DNA from: Acidimicrobiia bacterium
GTDB taxonomy: Bacteria > Actinomycetota > Acidimicrobiia > Spongiisociales > UBA5794
Direction: 5' to 3'
Assembly: GCA_026985095.1 (NCBI GenBank)
Contig: JALSQW010000018.1
Coordinates: 87,989 to 151,988 of the forward strand
Length of the DNA stretch: 64,000 nucleotides
Positions 23,851 through 32,903 of the stretch are shown here, piece after piece. How positions within the stretch are numbered: the stretch's first letter is position 1; every line of letters starts with the position of its first letter. The notes under the pieces were generated by a model that did no database searches, was not told where the DNA came from, and worked only from the letters and a program-made list of their open reading frames with translations. A program made the translations under genes and the position numbers.

Positions 23851-24309
23851 ATGTCTCCCCTCGATGAGCTCTATCGGGAAGTCATCCTCGACCACTACCG
23901 GAACCCCCGTCATCGGGGGTCGCTGAACGGACCCCACGTGCATGCCGAAGGGCTCAACCCGTCGTGTGGCGACGAGTTCGCCCTCGACCTGAGCGTCGAA
24001 GGCGACACGATCACCGACGTCGCGATCCAAGGGCAGGGATGCTCGATCTCGCAGGCGTCCGGATCGATGATGGCCGACGCGATCGTCGGGAGGAACTTCG
24101 ACGAGGTCGAGGACATGATCCGCAAGTTCCGGTTGATGATGACCATCGACGAAGGCGACAACCCGGTCGATCCGGAACGACCCGGTGCGGTCCTCGGAGA
24201 CCTCGAAGCGCTCCAGGGAGTCCGCAAGTTCCCGGTGCGGATCAAGTGCGCCGACCTGGCCTGGACGACGCTCACCGACGCCCTGGCCAAGGCACGGGCG
24301 AACGCGTAG
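23851..24309 (+). CDS. sufU: SufU zinc-dependent sulfur acceptor
   Basis: Accepts persulfide from SufS and passes sulfur to SufBCD. It is an IscU-fold protein of 152 residues with C39 and D41 in NPSCGDE, C64 in QGCSIS and C133 in IKCADLAW. The extra segment between the second and third cysteines (about 95-115) marks it as SufU, not IscU. The start is ATG 23851; GTG 23839 would add four residues. AAGG upstream is a weak ribosome binding site, and TATCGT at 23814-23819 is a possible separate -10. It ends the sufC1-sufS-sufU group. Confidence 0.92.
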   Translation: MSPLDELYREVILDHYRNPRHRGSLNGPHVHAEGLNPSCGDEFALDLSVEGDTITDVAIQGQGCSISQASGSMMADAIVGRNFDEVEDMIRKFRLMMTIDEGDNPVDPERPGAVLGDLEALQGVRKFPVRIKCADLAWTTLTDALAKARANA

Positions 24310-24321
24310 GGAGGTGTCGCC

Positions 24322-24912
24322 ATGGCGACGTACGATCCGTCGACGGCCCTGATCGTCGTCGACGTCCAGAACGACTTCGCCGACCCGAAGGGATCGCTGG
24401 CGGTCGACGGCGGCGAACGGATCATCCCCTTCGTCAACGAGCAGATCGCGGCAGCGACCGACGCCGGGGCGACGGTCGTCTACACGCGGGACTGGCACCC
24501 CGCATCCACCCCCCATTTCGCCAAGGACGGCGGGATCTGGCCGGTCCACTGCGTCGCCGGAACCTGGGGCGCCGAGTTCCACCCGGACCTCGACGTGCGG
24601 GAGGACGCCGTGGTCGTCTCCAAAGGCGTGGGCGGCGAAGACGGCTACTCCGGGTTCACCGTTCGCGATCCTGAGACCGGCGAGGAGACGCCGACCGACC
24701 TCGACGCCGTGCTCGGTGACCGCGGCGTCTCGAAGGTCGTGGTCGTCGGCCTCGCCACCGACTACTGCGTCAAGGCCACGGCGATCGATGCCGCCCGGCT
24801 CGGGTACGACACGACGGTCCTCGCCGACGGCGTCTCGGCGGTGAACCTGCGCCCCGGCGACGGAGCCCGGGCGGTCGCCGAGATGTGTGCGGCGGGCATC
24901 ACGATCGAGTGA
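24322..24912 (+). CDS. pncA: Nicotinamidase (isochorismatase fold)
   Basis: Hydrolyses nicotinamide to nicotinate for NAD salvage. The 196 residues contain the catalytic triad D14 (VDVQNDF), K101 (VVSKGVG) and C149 (TDYCVKATAID), with metal ligands D57, H59 and H65 and a further H76, as in nicotinamidase/pyrazinamidase. The ATG follows a strong GGGAGGTG, 12 nt after sufU. It faces pncB, which uses its product, in convergent orientation with only 4 bp between the stops. Confidence 0.94.
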   Translation: MATYDPSTALIVVDVQNDFADPKGSLAVDGGERIIPFVNEQIAAATDAGATVVYTRDWHPASTPHFAKDGGIWPVHCVAGTWGAEFHPDLDVREDAVVVSKGVGGEDGYSGFTVRDPETGEETPTDLDAVLGDRGVSKVVVVGLATDYCVKATAIDAARLGYDTTVLADGVSAVNLRPGDGARAVAEMCAAGITIE

Positions 24913-24928
24913 CCGATCACCGCTCGAT
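24904..24928. terminator. Hairpin between convergent pncA and pncB
   Basis: ATCGAG (24904-24909) pairs with CTCGAT (24923-24928), with an inner TGA/TCA pairing. It spans both stop codons. There is no T-run, so a shared bidirectional terminator is plausible but not certain. Confidence 0.35.
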
Positions 24929-26485
24929 GTTCTGACGTCTGGCGGCCGCCACCAGCTGTCGCTGGAGATCCTTCATCCGGTCCGACAGCGACACGTGGTA
25001 CCGGTGCGGATTGACCAGGCGCCGAACGCCCGGGTCGAGCCGCTCGAGATCCGCGACTCGCCGAGCTCGCATCGCCGCCAGACCCTCGGGTTCAATCGTG
25101 GCGGCTCCCCCGTCGAACACGACGACGTGGAGCCGTTCCACCGCCGAGACCTCCGAGGAGGACAACGTCCTCGAGACCCCGTCGTGGTGAGGGTGATGGA
25201 GCACGAGGGGCCGGCCCGGGGCGATGGGCTCATCGGCGGCAGCGACCAGGTCGGCGGTGGCGAGACCTCGCTCGTCGTAGATCCTCCAGACGGTCTTGTC
25301 CCCCGGGATGGGCATCTTCGTCGGGGATTCGGACAGCTTGATCGCCGGCACCTCGACACCGTCCGGTCCTTCGATCCCGACCAGCTTGAACACACCGTCG
25401 AGGGCGGCATGTCCATGGGAGGTGATCAGGCGCGTGCCGACGCCGTAGATCAGACGCGCGATCAAGGCGTCGGGGTCGACCCCGTATCGTGGCGCCTCTT
25501 CGTCGATCTGGGAGAGGATCTGCCAGAGGGCGAGCTCGTCCAGCTCCGAGGACAGCACGATCGCGACGTCGCGGAACCCGGCATCGTCGAGCATCTGCGC
25601 CGCCCGGATCGCCAGGTAGGCGAGGTCTCCCGAATCGAGGCGCACGCCGACGGGCCGATGGCCTGCGGCGCGGAGCTCGTCGAACACGGCGATGGCATGG
25701 GGGATGCCGCTGTGCAGGGTATCGACGGTGTCGACCAGGAGGATGCAGTCGTCGGGATAGACCGACGCGTAGGCGCGGAACGCCTCGAGCTCCCCCCCGC
25801 CGAGGGCCATGAACGCCTGCACCATCGAGTGGGCGTGGGTGCCCTTCGGATCGAGGCCCAACGCATGGGAGATCCCGACGTTGGACGTGAAGTCCGCCCC
25901 GCCGATCAGCGCCGCCCTCGCTCCGGCGTTGGCGCCGGTGTCGGGACCTCTCCGGAGACCGAACTCGAGCACGGGGCGGCCCCGGCCGGCCTCCGAGACC
26001 CGCGACGCCTTGGTGGCGATCAACGTCTGATAGTTGAGGTGGTTGAGGAGCGACGTTTCCAGGATCTGGGCCATCGCCAGCGGCCCTTCGACCATCACCA
26101 GCGGCTCGTGGGCATGGACGATCCGTCCCTCGGGCACGGCCCGCATCGTGATCGCCGAGAAGTCGCCATGGGCGGCCAGCCAGCGGAGGAACCCCTCGTC
26201 GAACCGGGGGGTACCCGCCGAGGTGCGCTGCTCGGCCAGCCGTTCGATATCGGCCGCCACGAACCGTGTCTCCTCCATCCACTCGAGGAGCCATCCCAAC
26301 CCCGCCGACACGCAGTACCCGGCCTGATGCTCGCCGTAGTCGGGGGTGTGGCGGAAGAAGTAGTCGAACCGTGCTCTCCGCTCGTGCAACCCTCGACGCC
26401 AGTAGAGCTGGGCCATCGTGAGCTGGTACTGATCGGTGAACAGCGCTCCTTCGGTCAGCGCGCGTCGATCCTGCGGCTCGGTCAC
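24917..26485 (-). CDS. pncB: Nicotinate phosphoribosyltransferase
   Basis: Couples nicotinate to PRPP, the second step of NAD salvage after PncA. The 522-residue protein has the family start [15 protein letters not shown], the substrate region TKASRVSEA and [22 protein letters not shown] and a long C-terminal region with [13 protein letters not shown] 26485 follows GGAGG. It lies 19 nt after fumC and is probably on the fumC transcript. The C-terminal 100 residues are Arg-rich and less conserved-looking. Confidence 0.93.
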   Translation of the reverse strand: MTEPQDRRALTEGALFTDQYQLTMAQLYWRRGLHERRARFDYFFRHTPDYGEHQAGYCVSAGLGWLLEWMEETRFVAADIERLAEQRTSAGTPRFDEGFLRWLAAHGDFSAITMRAVPEGRIVHAHEPLVMVEGPLAMAQILETSLLNHLNYQTLIATKASRVSEAGRGRPVLEFGLRRGPDTGANAGARAALIGGADFTSNVGISHALGLDPKGTHAHSMVQAFMALGGGELEAFRAYASVYPDDCILLVDTVDTLHSGIPHAIAVFDELRAAGHRPVGVRLDSGDLAYLAIRAAQMLDDAGFRDVAIVLSSELDELALWQILSQIDEEAPRYGVDPDALIARLIYGVGTRLITSHGHAALDGVFKLVGIEGPDGVEVPAIKLSESPTKMPIPGDKTVWRIYDERGLATADLVAAADEPIAPGRPLVLHHPHHDGVSRTLSSSEVSAVERLHVVVFDGGAATIEPEGLAAMRARRVADLERLDPGVRRLVNPHRYHVSLSDRMKDLQRQLVAAARRQNIER

Positions 26486-26504
26486 TGCCGCCCTCCGGTA
26501 CCGG

Positions 26505-27893
26505 TCAGGAGACGACCCCGCCCTCGGTCATGGGCCGCACGTCGAGGGCCTTGTCGAGCTCGTCGGAGGGAAGCACCCCCATCTCGAGGGCGACCTCACG
26601 GACGCTCCGACCCTCGGCGAAGGCCTTCTTGGCGACCTCGGCAGCCTTGTCGTACCCGATCTTGGGCACCAGCGCCGTGATGATGATGACGTTCTGCTCG
26701 AGGAGGTGACGGGCCCTGGCCTCGTCTGCCTCGATCCCGTCGACGCACTTGTCCTTGAGCGCCTTCGCCGCGCTCGCCTCGAGATCGATCGACTGCAACA
26801 GACCGTGGGCGATCACCGGCATCATCACGTTCAGCTCGAAGTTCCCGTTCGCCCCACCCCAGGTGATCGCGACGTCGTTGCCGAACACCTGGGCGGCGAC
26901 CTGCATCACCGCTTCGGGGATCACCGGGTTGACCTTGCCCGGCATGATGGACGAGCCCGGTTGCAAGGACGGCAACCGGATCTCGGCGATCGCCGTCCGC
27001 GGCCCGCTGGCCAGCCAGCGCAGATCGTTGGCGATCTTGAACATCGAGGTGGCCACGGTCTTCAGCGCCCCGGACGCCATGACGGCGGCGTCCTTGGCTG
27101 CCTGGGCTTCGAAGTGGTCGTCGGCCTCCCGGAACGGGAACCCACTGCGCCGGCTCATGATCTCGATGGTCCGGCGGGCGAACCCCGCGGGGGCGTTGAT
27201 CCCGGTTCCGACCGCGGTGCCGCCCAGAGCCAGCTCCTCGAGCTCGGGCAGGACCTTCTCGACACGGACGACCCCCTTGGAGATCTGGGTGGCGTAGCCG
27301 CCGAACTCCTGACCGAGACGGACCGGGGTGGCGTCCATCAGATGGGTCCGGCCTGACTTGAGGATGTGATCGAACTCCTCGGCCTTGGCTCGCAAACTGG
27401 AGGCGAGGGCCATCAGGGCCGGGATGAGGTCCCTGCGCATCCCGGCGACCGCGGCCACGTGGATCGCCGTGGGGATGACGTCGTTGGACGACTGACCGGC
27501 ATTGACGTGATCGTTGGGATGGACGAGCTTGGATCCACGTTCGCCGCCGAGGATCTCGGTGGCCCGGTTGGCGATCACCTCGTTGGCGTTCATGTTCGTC
27601 GAGGTGCCCGAGCCGGTCTGGAAGATGTCGACCACGAACTGGTCGTCGTAGCGACCATCCATCACCTCTTCGGCCGCCTGGATGATGGCGTCGGCGACCT
27701 CGGGGGAGAGCACGCCCATCTCCTTGTTCGCTTCGGCCGCGGACGCCTTGATGAGGCCGAGGGCCCAGATGAACGTCCTGCCGAACCGGAGATCCGAGAT
27801 CGGGAAGTTCTCGACGGCCCGTTGGGTCGAGGCGCCGTAGTAGGCGTCGTCGGGAACCTCGACCTCACCCATGGAATCGCGTTCGACGCGCAT
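26505..27893 (-). CDS. fumC: Fumarate hydratase class II
   Basis: Iron-independent fumarase of the TCA cycle. The 462 residues are full length, with [29 protein letters not shown] and the superfamily signature [11 protein letters not shown] around the catalytic serine loop. ATG 27893 follows GAGGAG. Its own promoter (TAACCT -10) and an 8-bp-arm palindrome lie upstream, so it is regulated separately from the sirtuin gene before it. Aspartase shares the fold, but this sequence reads as fumarase. Confidence 0.94.
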   Translation of the reverse strand: MRVERDSMGEVEVPDDAYYGASTQRAVENFPISDLRFGRTFIWALGLIKASAAEANKEMGVLSPEVADAIIQAAEEVMDGRYDDQFVVDIFQTGSGTSTNMNANEVIANRATEILGGERGSKLVHPNDHVNAGQSSNDVIPTAIHVAAVAGMRRDLIPALMALASSLRAKAEEFDHILKSGRTHLMDATPVRLGQEFGGYATQISKGVVRVEKVLPELEELALGGTAVGTGINAPAGFARRTIEIMSRRSGFPFREADDHFEAQAAKDAAVMASGALKTVATSMFKIANDLRWLASGPRTAIAEIRLPSLQPGSSIMPGKVNPVIPEAVMQVAAQVFGNDVAITWGGANGNFELNVMMPVIAHGLLQSIDLEASAAKALKDKCVDGIEADEARARHLLEQNVIIITALVPKIGYDKAAEVAKKAFAEGRSVREVALEMGVLPSDELDKALDVRPMTEGGVVS

Positions 27894-27926
27894 GATGTCT
27901 CCTCGTTGACGGGATCCTTCAACGCG

Positions 27927-27932
27927 AGGTTA
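27927..27932 (-). promoter_or_regulatory. fumC -10 element (TAACCT)
   Basis: On the minus strand TAACCT lies 33 nt before ATG 27893, leaving a leader long enough for the GAGGAG site. The palindrome at 27950-27966 covers the -35 position. Confidence 0.45.
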
Positions 27933-27949
27933 GTGAGGCGCCGCGGGCC

Positions 27950-27966
27950 CAGATAGGGCCTATCTG
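27950..27966. promoter_or_regulatory. Perfect palindrome over the fumC -35 region
   Basis: CAGATAGG and CCTATCTG are exact complements separated by one base. The position, 17-18 nt upstream of the -10, is typical of a repressor operator. The same octamer CAGATAGG lies at the sufB transcription start (37585-37592). It also overlaps the last codons of the sirtuin gene. Confidence 0.5.
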
Positions 27967-28718
27967 CCCAGGAGCGACCGCACGGCGGACGGGAAGACCT
28001 CGCTGACGTCGCCGTCGACTCGGAGGGTGGCGAGGTCGTCGTGACCGGTGGCACCGCGGTTGACGACGACGTAGGGAACACCGCGTCGCGCCGCGGCGGC
28101 CGGAACGTCCGCTGCCGGCGTCACCGTCAAGGTCGACCCGAGGGACACGACGGCGTCGCACCGCGCCGCCGCTTCGAACGACCGGGCGAGATCTTCGACG
28201 CGAAGGGACTGACCGAAACTGACGGTCGCCGGTTTGAGGAAACCGCCGCATGCGCACATCGGAACGGTCCCGGTCTCCGCGAACGCGTCGTAGATCGGCT
28301 CCGCGGGCTGCTCGGATCCGCATCGCAGGCACACCACCGACCGGTTGGTGCCGTGGATCTCGACGAGCCGGCAGGAGGAGGTCCCGGCCGCCCGGTGAAG
28401 GCCGTCGACGTTCTGGGTGACGACCAGTTCCAACCGACCGGCGCCTTCGAGGTCCACGATCGCTTCATGGACGGCGTTCGGTTCGGCCCCGCGACCCCAG
28501 GTCCGCCAGTCCTCGCTCTTGTGCCGCCAGTACCGCAGCCGGGCATCGGGATCGGTGACGAACTCGTCGAAGAAGACCGGTCGGCGGGTCGTCCACACAC
28601 CGTTCGGACCGCGATAGTCCGGGATGCCGCTGGCCGTCGAGATGCCGGCGCCGGTGAAGACCACGATGCGGCGAGCGGCGGCCAACGCCTCGGTGACGGC
28701 GAGCACGGCGTCGGTCAT
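27960..28718 (-). CDS. cobB: NAD-dependent protein deacylase (sirtuin)
   Basis: Removes acyl groups from lysines using NAD. The 252 residues have GAGISTASGIPDYRG near the N-terminus, TQNVDGLH, the catalytic histidine in EIHGTN and four zinc cysteines (CLRCG and CACGG). ATG 28718 overlaps the preceding stop (ATGA), and the open frame further upstream is ignored. It is the last gene of the sufD-Rieske-sufC2-membrane-sirtuin run. Only 66 bp downstream lies fumC, and pncA/pncB for its NAD cosubstrate are 1.5-3.6 kb away. Confidence 0.93.
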   Translation of the reverse strand: MTDAVLAVTEALAAARRIVVFTGAGISTASGIPDYRGPNGVWTTRRPVFFDEFVTDPDARLRYWRHKSEDWRTWGRGAEPNAVHEAIVDLEGAGRLELVVTQNVDGLHRAAGTSSCRLVEIHGTNRSVVCLRCGSEQPAEPIYDAFAETGTVPMCACGGFLKPATVSFGQSLRVEDLARSFEAAARCDAVVSLGSTLTVTPAADVPAAAARRGVPYVVVNRGATGHDDLATLRVDGDVSEVFPSAVRSLLGR

Positions 28719-29140
28719 GCCGGCCCGCCGAGGACGTCGCCGAGCACCACGATGGCGGCGATGACGGTCAACGCGATGACCGCGGTTCGAGCCCACAACC
28801 AGACGCGACTCCGGCCGGTGAGCGCGAGCGCCGCGGCCACGGTCTCACGTCCATAGGCGAGTTCCCTGAGCGCCAGCTCGCGGGCGGTCCGGCGGCCCCG
28901 GATCCCCCGGGCGGCGACGATCTCATCGGGGTCGGCCACGGCGCCGGCTCGACGCTGGAGCGGCCGCAGGAGCCAGATCAACACGGCGAACACGCCGAGC
29001 CCGGCGACGAGGGCCGCGACCCCGGTCGTCATGAGCATCGCGACCAGCCCGACGGTCCACCCGACCCAGAGCCGGAAGAGGTCCGCGAGATAGGCGGCCG
29101 CATCGTCGGCGTCGGTGAACCAGATGCGCTCTTCGGCCAT
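28715..29140 (-). CDS. Three-span membrane protein, function unknown
   Basis: A 141-residue protein with two adjacent membrane helices (about 25-60) and a third near the C-terminus (about 115-135), with an Arg-rich loop of about 50 residues between. Not recognised. It sits 10 nt after sufC2 and overlaps the sirtuin start by 4 bp, so it belongs to the suf/sirtuin transcript. Nothing in the sequence (no Cys, no nucleotide motif) suggests a role in iron-sulfur assembly. Confidence 0.72.
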   Translation of the reverse strand: MAEERIWFTDADDAAAYLADLFRLWVGWTVGLVAMLMTTGVAALVAGLGVFAVLIWLLRPLQRRAGAVADPDEIVAARGIRGRRTARELALRELAYGRETVAAALALTGRSRVWLWARTAVIALTVIAAIVVLGDVLGGPA

Positions 29141-29150
29141 CGGTCGGCCG

Positions 29151-29864
29151 TTACGGGAGCTCGTAGCCCTGCGCCTCGAGCCGATCGGCGATCTCCGGAC
29201 CTCCGGACTCGACGATCTTGCCTGCCACCATCACATGGACCCGATCGGGTTCCATGTACTTCAAGATCCGGCTGTAGTGCGTGATGACCAAGATGCCGAG
29301 ATCGGGGCTCCGGAGCGACTCGACCATCGCCGCGACCTCGCGGACGGCGTCGACGTCGAGGCCCGAGTCGATCTCGTCGAGCACCGCCGCGGTCGGGGAG
29401 AGCACGGCGAGCTGGAACATCTCGGACCGCTTCTTCTCACCGCCCGACAAGCCCACGTTGATGGGGCGAGACAGGAACGGCTCCATCCCGAGGCGCGCCG
29501 ACGCCGCCTCGGCACGCGTCCAGAACCCGGCGGGATCGCTGGAGGCCGCCGCCAGCTCGGCGAGGAGGTCGTCGAGGGTCACCCCCGGGACCTCCACCGG
29601 GTACTGGAATGCCTGGAAGAAGCCGACCTTGGCCCGCTCGTCGACGGGAAGGCCGAGGATCTCGGTTCCACCGACCTTGGCGGAGCCGGACGCCTCGTAG
29701 TCCTCCTTGCCGGTCAGGACGTGGCAGAGGGTCGACTTGCCCGACCCGTTCGGCCCCATCAGGGCATGGACCTCGCCGAAGGGGACGGTCAGGTCGACGC
29801 CCTCGAGGATCCGGAGATCGCCGAGGCGCGCCTCGAGGCCCTCGATCGCCAATGCCGCGCTCAT
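29151..29864 (-). CDS. sufC: SUF Fe-S assembly ATPase SufC, copy 2
   Basis: The second SufC, 237 residues, with every ATPase motif intact: Walker A GPNGSGKST, Q-loop FQYPVEVPGV, signature LSGGEKKR, Walker B AVLDEIDSGLD and ITHYSRIL. It differs from copy 1 across the helical region that contacts SufB or SufD (about 85-150). ATG 29864 overlaps the Rieske stop (ATGA). The order sufD-Rieske-sufC matches the middle of the single actinobacterial suf operon, so this is the copy in the ancestral position relative to sufD. Confidence 0.92.
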   Translation of the reverse strand: MSAALAIEGLEARLGDLRILEGVDLTVPFGEVHALMGPNGSGKSTLCHVLTGKEDYEASGSAKVGGTEILGLPVDERAKVGFFQAFQYPVEVPGVTLDDLLAELAAASSDPAGFWTRAEAASARLGMEPFLSRPINVGLSGGEKKRSEMFQLAVLSPTAAVLDEIDSGLDVDAVREVAAMVESLRSPDLGILVITHYSRILKYMEPDRVHVMVAGKIVESGGPEIADRLEAQGYELP

Positions 29865-30184
29865 GATGGGTCGCCTTCCTCGTCGATGATCAGGTACACC
29901 ACACCGTCACGCACCTGCGCGGTGTAGACCGGGACCGGACGAGTCGCTGGGAGGGAACGCGGCCGGCCGGTGCGAAGATCGAACTCGGCGCCGTGGCGAG
30001 GGCACTCGACCTCGTGGTCGACGATCTCGCCCTCGGCGAGGGACGCCTCCGCATGGCTGCACCGGTCACCGAGGGCGTACACGTCATCGCCGATGCGGAA
30101 CAGCGCGATCCGATGCCCGGCGGTCTCGACGCGGACACCTCTGCCTTCGGGGAGTTCGGCGAGCGGAGCGACCTCGATCTCCAT
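29861..30184 (-). CDS. Rieske-type [2Fe-2S] protein of the suf operon
   Basis: A 107-residue small ferredoxin of the Rieske/NirD type. The cluster ligands are in DRCSHAEASL and VECPRHGAEFDL (CxH and CxxH). Similar genes lie between sufD and sufC in many actinobacterial suf operons and are often misnamed dioxygenase ferredoxin subunits. An electron-transfer role in cluster assembly is inferred, not established. ATG 30184 overlaps the sufD stop by one base; GTG 30187 would overlap it by four. The long open frame upstream is inside sufD and ignored. Confidence 0.88.
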   Translation of the reverse strand: MEIEVAPLAELPEGRGVRVETAGHRIALFRIGDDVYALGDRCSHAEASLAEGEIVDHEVECPRHGAEFDLRTGRPRSLPATRPVPVYTAQVRDGVVYLIIDEEGDPS

Positions 30185-31464
30185 CACACCCGTCCCGCTT
30201 CCTGGGCAGCGACGAACTTCCGGTTCAGACGCTCCCGCACGTACGGCCCGAGGGCGGCGACCGCCATCCGGGACAGGGCCTCCTCGAAGAACCCACGGAT
30301 CTGAAGTCGGTCGGCGCGGGGCCGGCTCAATCCCCGACTCATCAGGTAGTACCGCTGCTCGGCGTCCAGCGGGCCGACCGTCGACCCATGCCCGCACTTG
30401 ACGTCGTTGGCCAGGATCTCGAGGTTGGGGACCGACTGGGCCGAGGCACCCTTGGACAGGATGAGGTTACGGTTCGTCTGGAAGGCCTCGGTCTTCTGTC
30501 CTTCCTCTTCGATGCGGATCATGCCGGTGAACACCGAGGTCGCTTCGTCTTCGACGGCGCCCTTGAGGAACATGTCCGAGCGGGTGTTGGGCCCTGCGTG
30601 ACGCATGAAGTAGCGATAGTCCAGGATCTGATGCTCTTCACCGAAGTAGGCCCCGACGATGATCGCCTCCGAGCCTCGGCCGTCGAGATCGGTTGCGAGA
30701 TGGAGGCGAGAGAACCTCCCCCCCAACCCGACCTCGTCGAACCGCACGAGCGCGTCTCTGTCGGCGACCAGCCGGGCATGTCCGACGGAGCGGGCGTCGT
30801 ATCCCCATTCCTGGAGCACGGTCACCGACAGGCGAGCGTCGGCGCCGACCGCGGCGACGATCCGCGGGACCGCCAACGTGTAGGCGTCTTGGGGAGAGCG
30901 GAGGTGGACCACGACGGAGGCCTCGGATCCGTCCCCGGCGTCGATGACGACGGCGGGGAAGGAGGCCAGGCCGGCGGCACTGGTCTGAACGTCCACGTAG
31001 ACGGGACCGGCCGGGAGCGCCCCGGGGTCGATACCGATGAACGCACCGTCACCGCCGAAGGCATCGTGGGCGTGGGCGAACCGGTCGTCGGCGTGGATCC
31101 CGGCCCGTTCGTACGTGCCGGCGACTCGGGAACCCTGTTCGACGGCCGCCGCGCGCAGCGACGCCACCGAGCAGCCCGACGCGGAGGATCCTCCGTCGAC
31201 GGCGAACCCGTCGACGACCTGGATCGAGGCTGCCGGTCCGATCGCGGCGGCGACCTCGTCGGAGCCGGCGGCGGTGCCGGGACTCTCGGCGAGCGTGAAC
31301 TCGTCGAGATCGAAGTCGATCTCGACGTAGCGCCACAGCTCCTCGCGTTCGGAGGGCATCGATGATGCGGCGAACCGTTCGAAGGCTTCGGTTCGGCGCC
31401 TGCGCATCCAGTCCGGGTCGGACTCGAGCATGCGTTCCATCGTCGATCTGTCGAATCCAGGCAC
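30184..31464 (-). CDS. sufD: Fe-S assembly scaffold protein SufD
   Basis: Partner of SufB in the SufBCD scaffold, needed for iron entry. The 426-residue beta-helix protein has the C-terminal SUF signature (YYLMSRGLSRPRADRLQIRG) and the conserved histidine in DVKCGHGSTVG, equivalent to the functional histidine of characterised SufD. The GTG 31464 start follows GAGGGA; ATG 31440, eight codons in, is possible. It is first in sufD-Rieske-sufC2-membrane-sirtuin, divergent from an M23 peptidase gene. sufB, normally next to it, is 4.7 kb away. Confidence 0.92.
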   Translation of the reverse strand: MPGFDRSTMERMLESDPDWMRRRRTEAFERFAASSMPSEREELWRYVEIDFDLDEFTLAESPGTAAGSDEVAAAIGPAASIQVVDGFAVDGGSSASGCSVASLRAAAVEQGSRVAGTYERAGIHADDRFAHAHDAFGGDGAFIGIDPGALPAGPVYVDVQTSAAGLASFPAVVIDAGDGSEASVVVHLRSPQDAYTLAVPRIVAAVGADARLSVTVLQEWGYDARSVGHARLVADRDALVRFDEVGLGGRFSRLHLATDLDGRGSEAIIVGAYFGEEHQILDYRYFMRHAGPNTRSDMFLKGAVEDEATSVFTGMIRIEEEGQKTEAFQTNRNLILSKGASAQSVPNLEILANDVKCGHGSTVGPLDAEQRYYLMSRGLSRPRADRLQIRGFFEEALSRMAVAALGPYVRERLNRKFVAAQEAGRV

Positions 31465-31612
31465 GAGACGTTCCCTCGTCGGCGGCCTCGGGAGCTTACC
31501 GATTCGGCTCTTGCTATCCGTAGCCTCGTTCCCGATCGTTCGCTACGGCGACACCCGAGCTACCGTTCCGGCGCTCGACCGGACACCACCAACGATCGAG
31601 GAGTTCCTCACC
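31465..31612. promoter_or_regulatory. Divergent region between sufD and the M23 peptidase gene
   Basis: A 148-bp region holding promoters for both sides. TAAGCT on the minus strand (31493-31498) is a candidate sufD -10. CTATCCGTAG at 31514-31523 is a partial match to the CTATC/GATAG dyads at sufB and fumC. GAGGAG at 31598-31603 is the M23 ribosome binding site. No other gene is seen. Confidence 0.4.
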
Positions 31613-32212
31613 GTGTTCAGAACCCTGCTGGCCGCGCTCGTGGCCGTTGCCGCGATCGTGTCCGCGCCGGCCGCCGACGCCGCGGTCCGGCCGGCCGACG
31701 CGGGTCCACGGGCGACCACCGTGTTCCTGCCCTCGTTCCCGATCAAGACGACGAGCTTCCGCTACGTGGACAGTTGGGGGGCGCGTCGACCGGGGGGACG
31801 CCGTCACAAGGGCACCGACATCCACGCTCCGAAGGGGGCGCCGGTCGCGGCGGTGGCCGACGGGGTCGTCACCCGGATGAAGTGGCATCGACTGTCGGGA
31901 TGGATGATCGAGATCGCCCATCCCGGAGGCTGGTCGTCGGTGTACCTGCATCTCAACAACGACACGCCCGGCACCGACGACGGCGAGGGCGGCCCCGAGG
32001 CGGCGTACGCGCCGGGGATCGAGATCGGCAGCCGGGTGGAGGCCGGGCAGGTCATCGCCTACGTGGGCGACTCCGGCAACGCCGAGCACACCGTCCCCCA
32101 CGTCCACTTCGAGATCCGCTTCGACGGGGAACCGGTGAACCCGTATCCGTTCCTGGAGAGCGCCCGGATCCGCCACCGCCTCTTCGTGACGTCCGCTCCC
32201 ACCCCCACCTGA
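31613..32212 (+). CDS. Exported M23 (LytM-type) metallopeptidase
   Basis: A secreted cell-wall peptidase or amidase-activator type protein of 199 residues. The signal peptide (about 1-23, ending APAADA) is followed by an M23 domain. Zinc ligands are H65 and D69 in HKGTD and H165 in VPHVHFEIR, with H113 and H163 as the catalytic histidines. All are present, so it should be an active endopeptidase on peptidoglycan. GTG 31613 is chosen from GAGGAG 9 nt upstream and because the signal peptide begins there. It converges on udgB with one base between. Confidence 0.9.
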   Translation: MFRTLLAALVAVAAIVSAPAADAAVRPADAGPRATTVFLPSFPIKTTSFRYVDSWGARRPGGRRHKGTDIHAPKGAPVAAVADGVVTRMKWHRLSGWMIEIAHPGGWSSVYLHLNNDTPGTDDGEGGPEAAYAPGIEIGSRVEAGQVIAYVGDSGNAEHTVPHVHFEIRFDGEPVNPYPFLESARIRHRLFVTSAPTPT

Positions 32213-32213
32213 C

Positions 32214-32903
32214 TCAGCGGACGAGCTCCGCGGCCCGAAGGAACACGGCGTCGAGCATCTCCTCGGAGAGGCGCCCGGTGAAGGTGTTCTGCTGCGACGG
32301 GTGGTAGCTGGCGAGGATGGTGGGACCACCGACGAGGGCCACCTCGAGGCCGTGGGCGAACGGCGGCCGGGGCCGAGGAAGCTCCATGCCACGACGCCGC
32401 AGCGACGCCCACGTGGCCTGGTAACCGAAACCGCCGAGGACCACGTAGACCCGGGCCCGTTCGAGCAACGCCAGCTCCTGATCGAACCAGCCGGCGCACG
32501 CGTCCCGTTCGGCGGGCGTCGGCTTGTTGGCCGGCGGGACACATCGAACCGGAGCGGTCACCCACGCGTCGGTGAGCTCGAGTCCGTCGTCACGACCACG
32601 CGACGTCGGCTGGTTGGCGAAGCCCGCGCGGTGCATCGCCCGGTACAGCCAGTCGCCGGACCGGTCGCCGGTGAACATGCGTCCGGTTCGGTTCGCACCA
32701 TGGGCGGCCGGGGCGAGGCCGATCACCACCACCTTCGCCGCCGGGTCCCCGAACCCCGGGACCGGACGGCCCCAGTACTCCTCGTCGCCGAAGGCGGCTC
32801 GCTTCACGATCGCGACCTGCTCCCTCCATTCCACCAGTCGCGGGCACCGACGGCAGCGCACCACTGCGCCGTTCAGCTCCTCGAGGGACGGGGGGTCGCT
32901 CAT
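32214..32903 (-). CDS. udgB: Uracil-DNA glycosylase, type 5 (UdgB)
   Basis: Removes uracil and other deaminated bases from DNA. The 229-residue protein has the iron-sulfur cysteines C17 and C20 in VRCRRCPRL with two more in VRCVPPANKPTPAERDAC, the active-site region GLAPAAHGANRTGRMFTGDRS and the C-terminal SYHPSQQN motif. The overall pattern matches mycobacterial UdgB. ATG 32903 overlaps the stop of the preceding gene (ATGA). As an Fe-S enzyme it depends on the SUF system nearby. Confidence 0.92.
   Translation of the reverse strand: MSDPPSLEELNGAVVRCRRCPRLVEWREQVAIVKRAAFGDEEYWGRPVPGFGDPAAKVVVIGLAPAAHGANRTGRMFTGDRSGDWLYRAMHRAGFANQPTSRGRDDGLELTDAWVTAPVRCVPPANKPTPAERDACAGWFDQELALLERARVYVVLGGFGYQATWASLRRRGMELPRPRPPFAHGLEVALVGGPTILASYHPSQQNTFTGRLSEEMLDAVFLRAAELVR

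Noticed and set aside
24887-26680. A 597-residue plus-strand frame opposite pncB
   Set aside because: Antisense shadow of a complete nicotinate phosphoribosyltransferase; no domain-like sequence.
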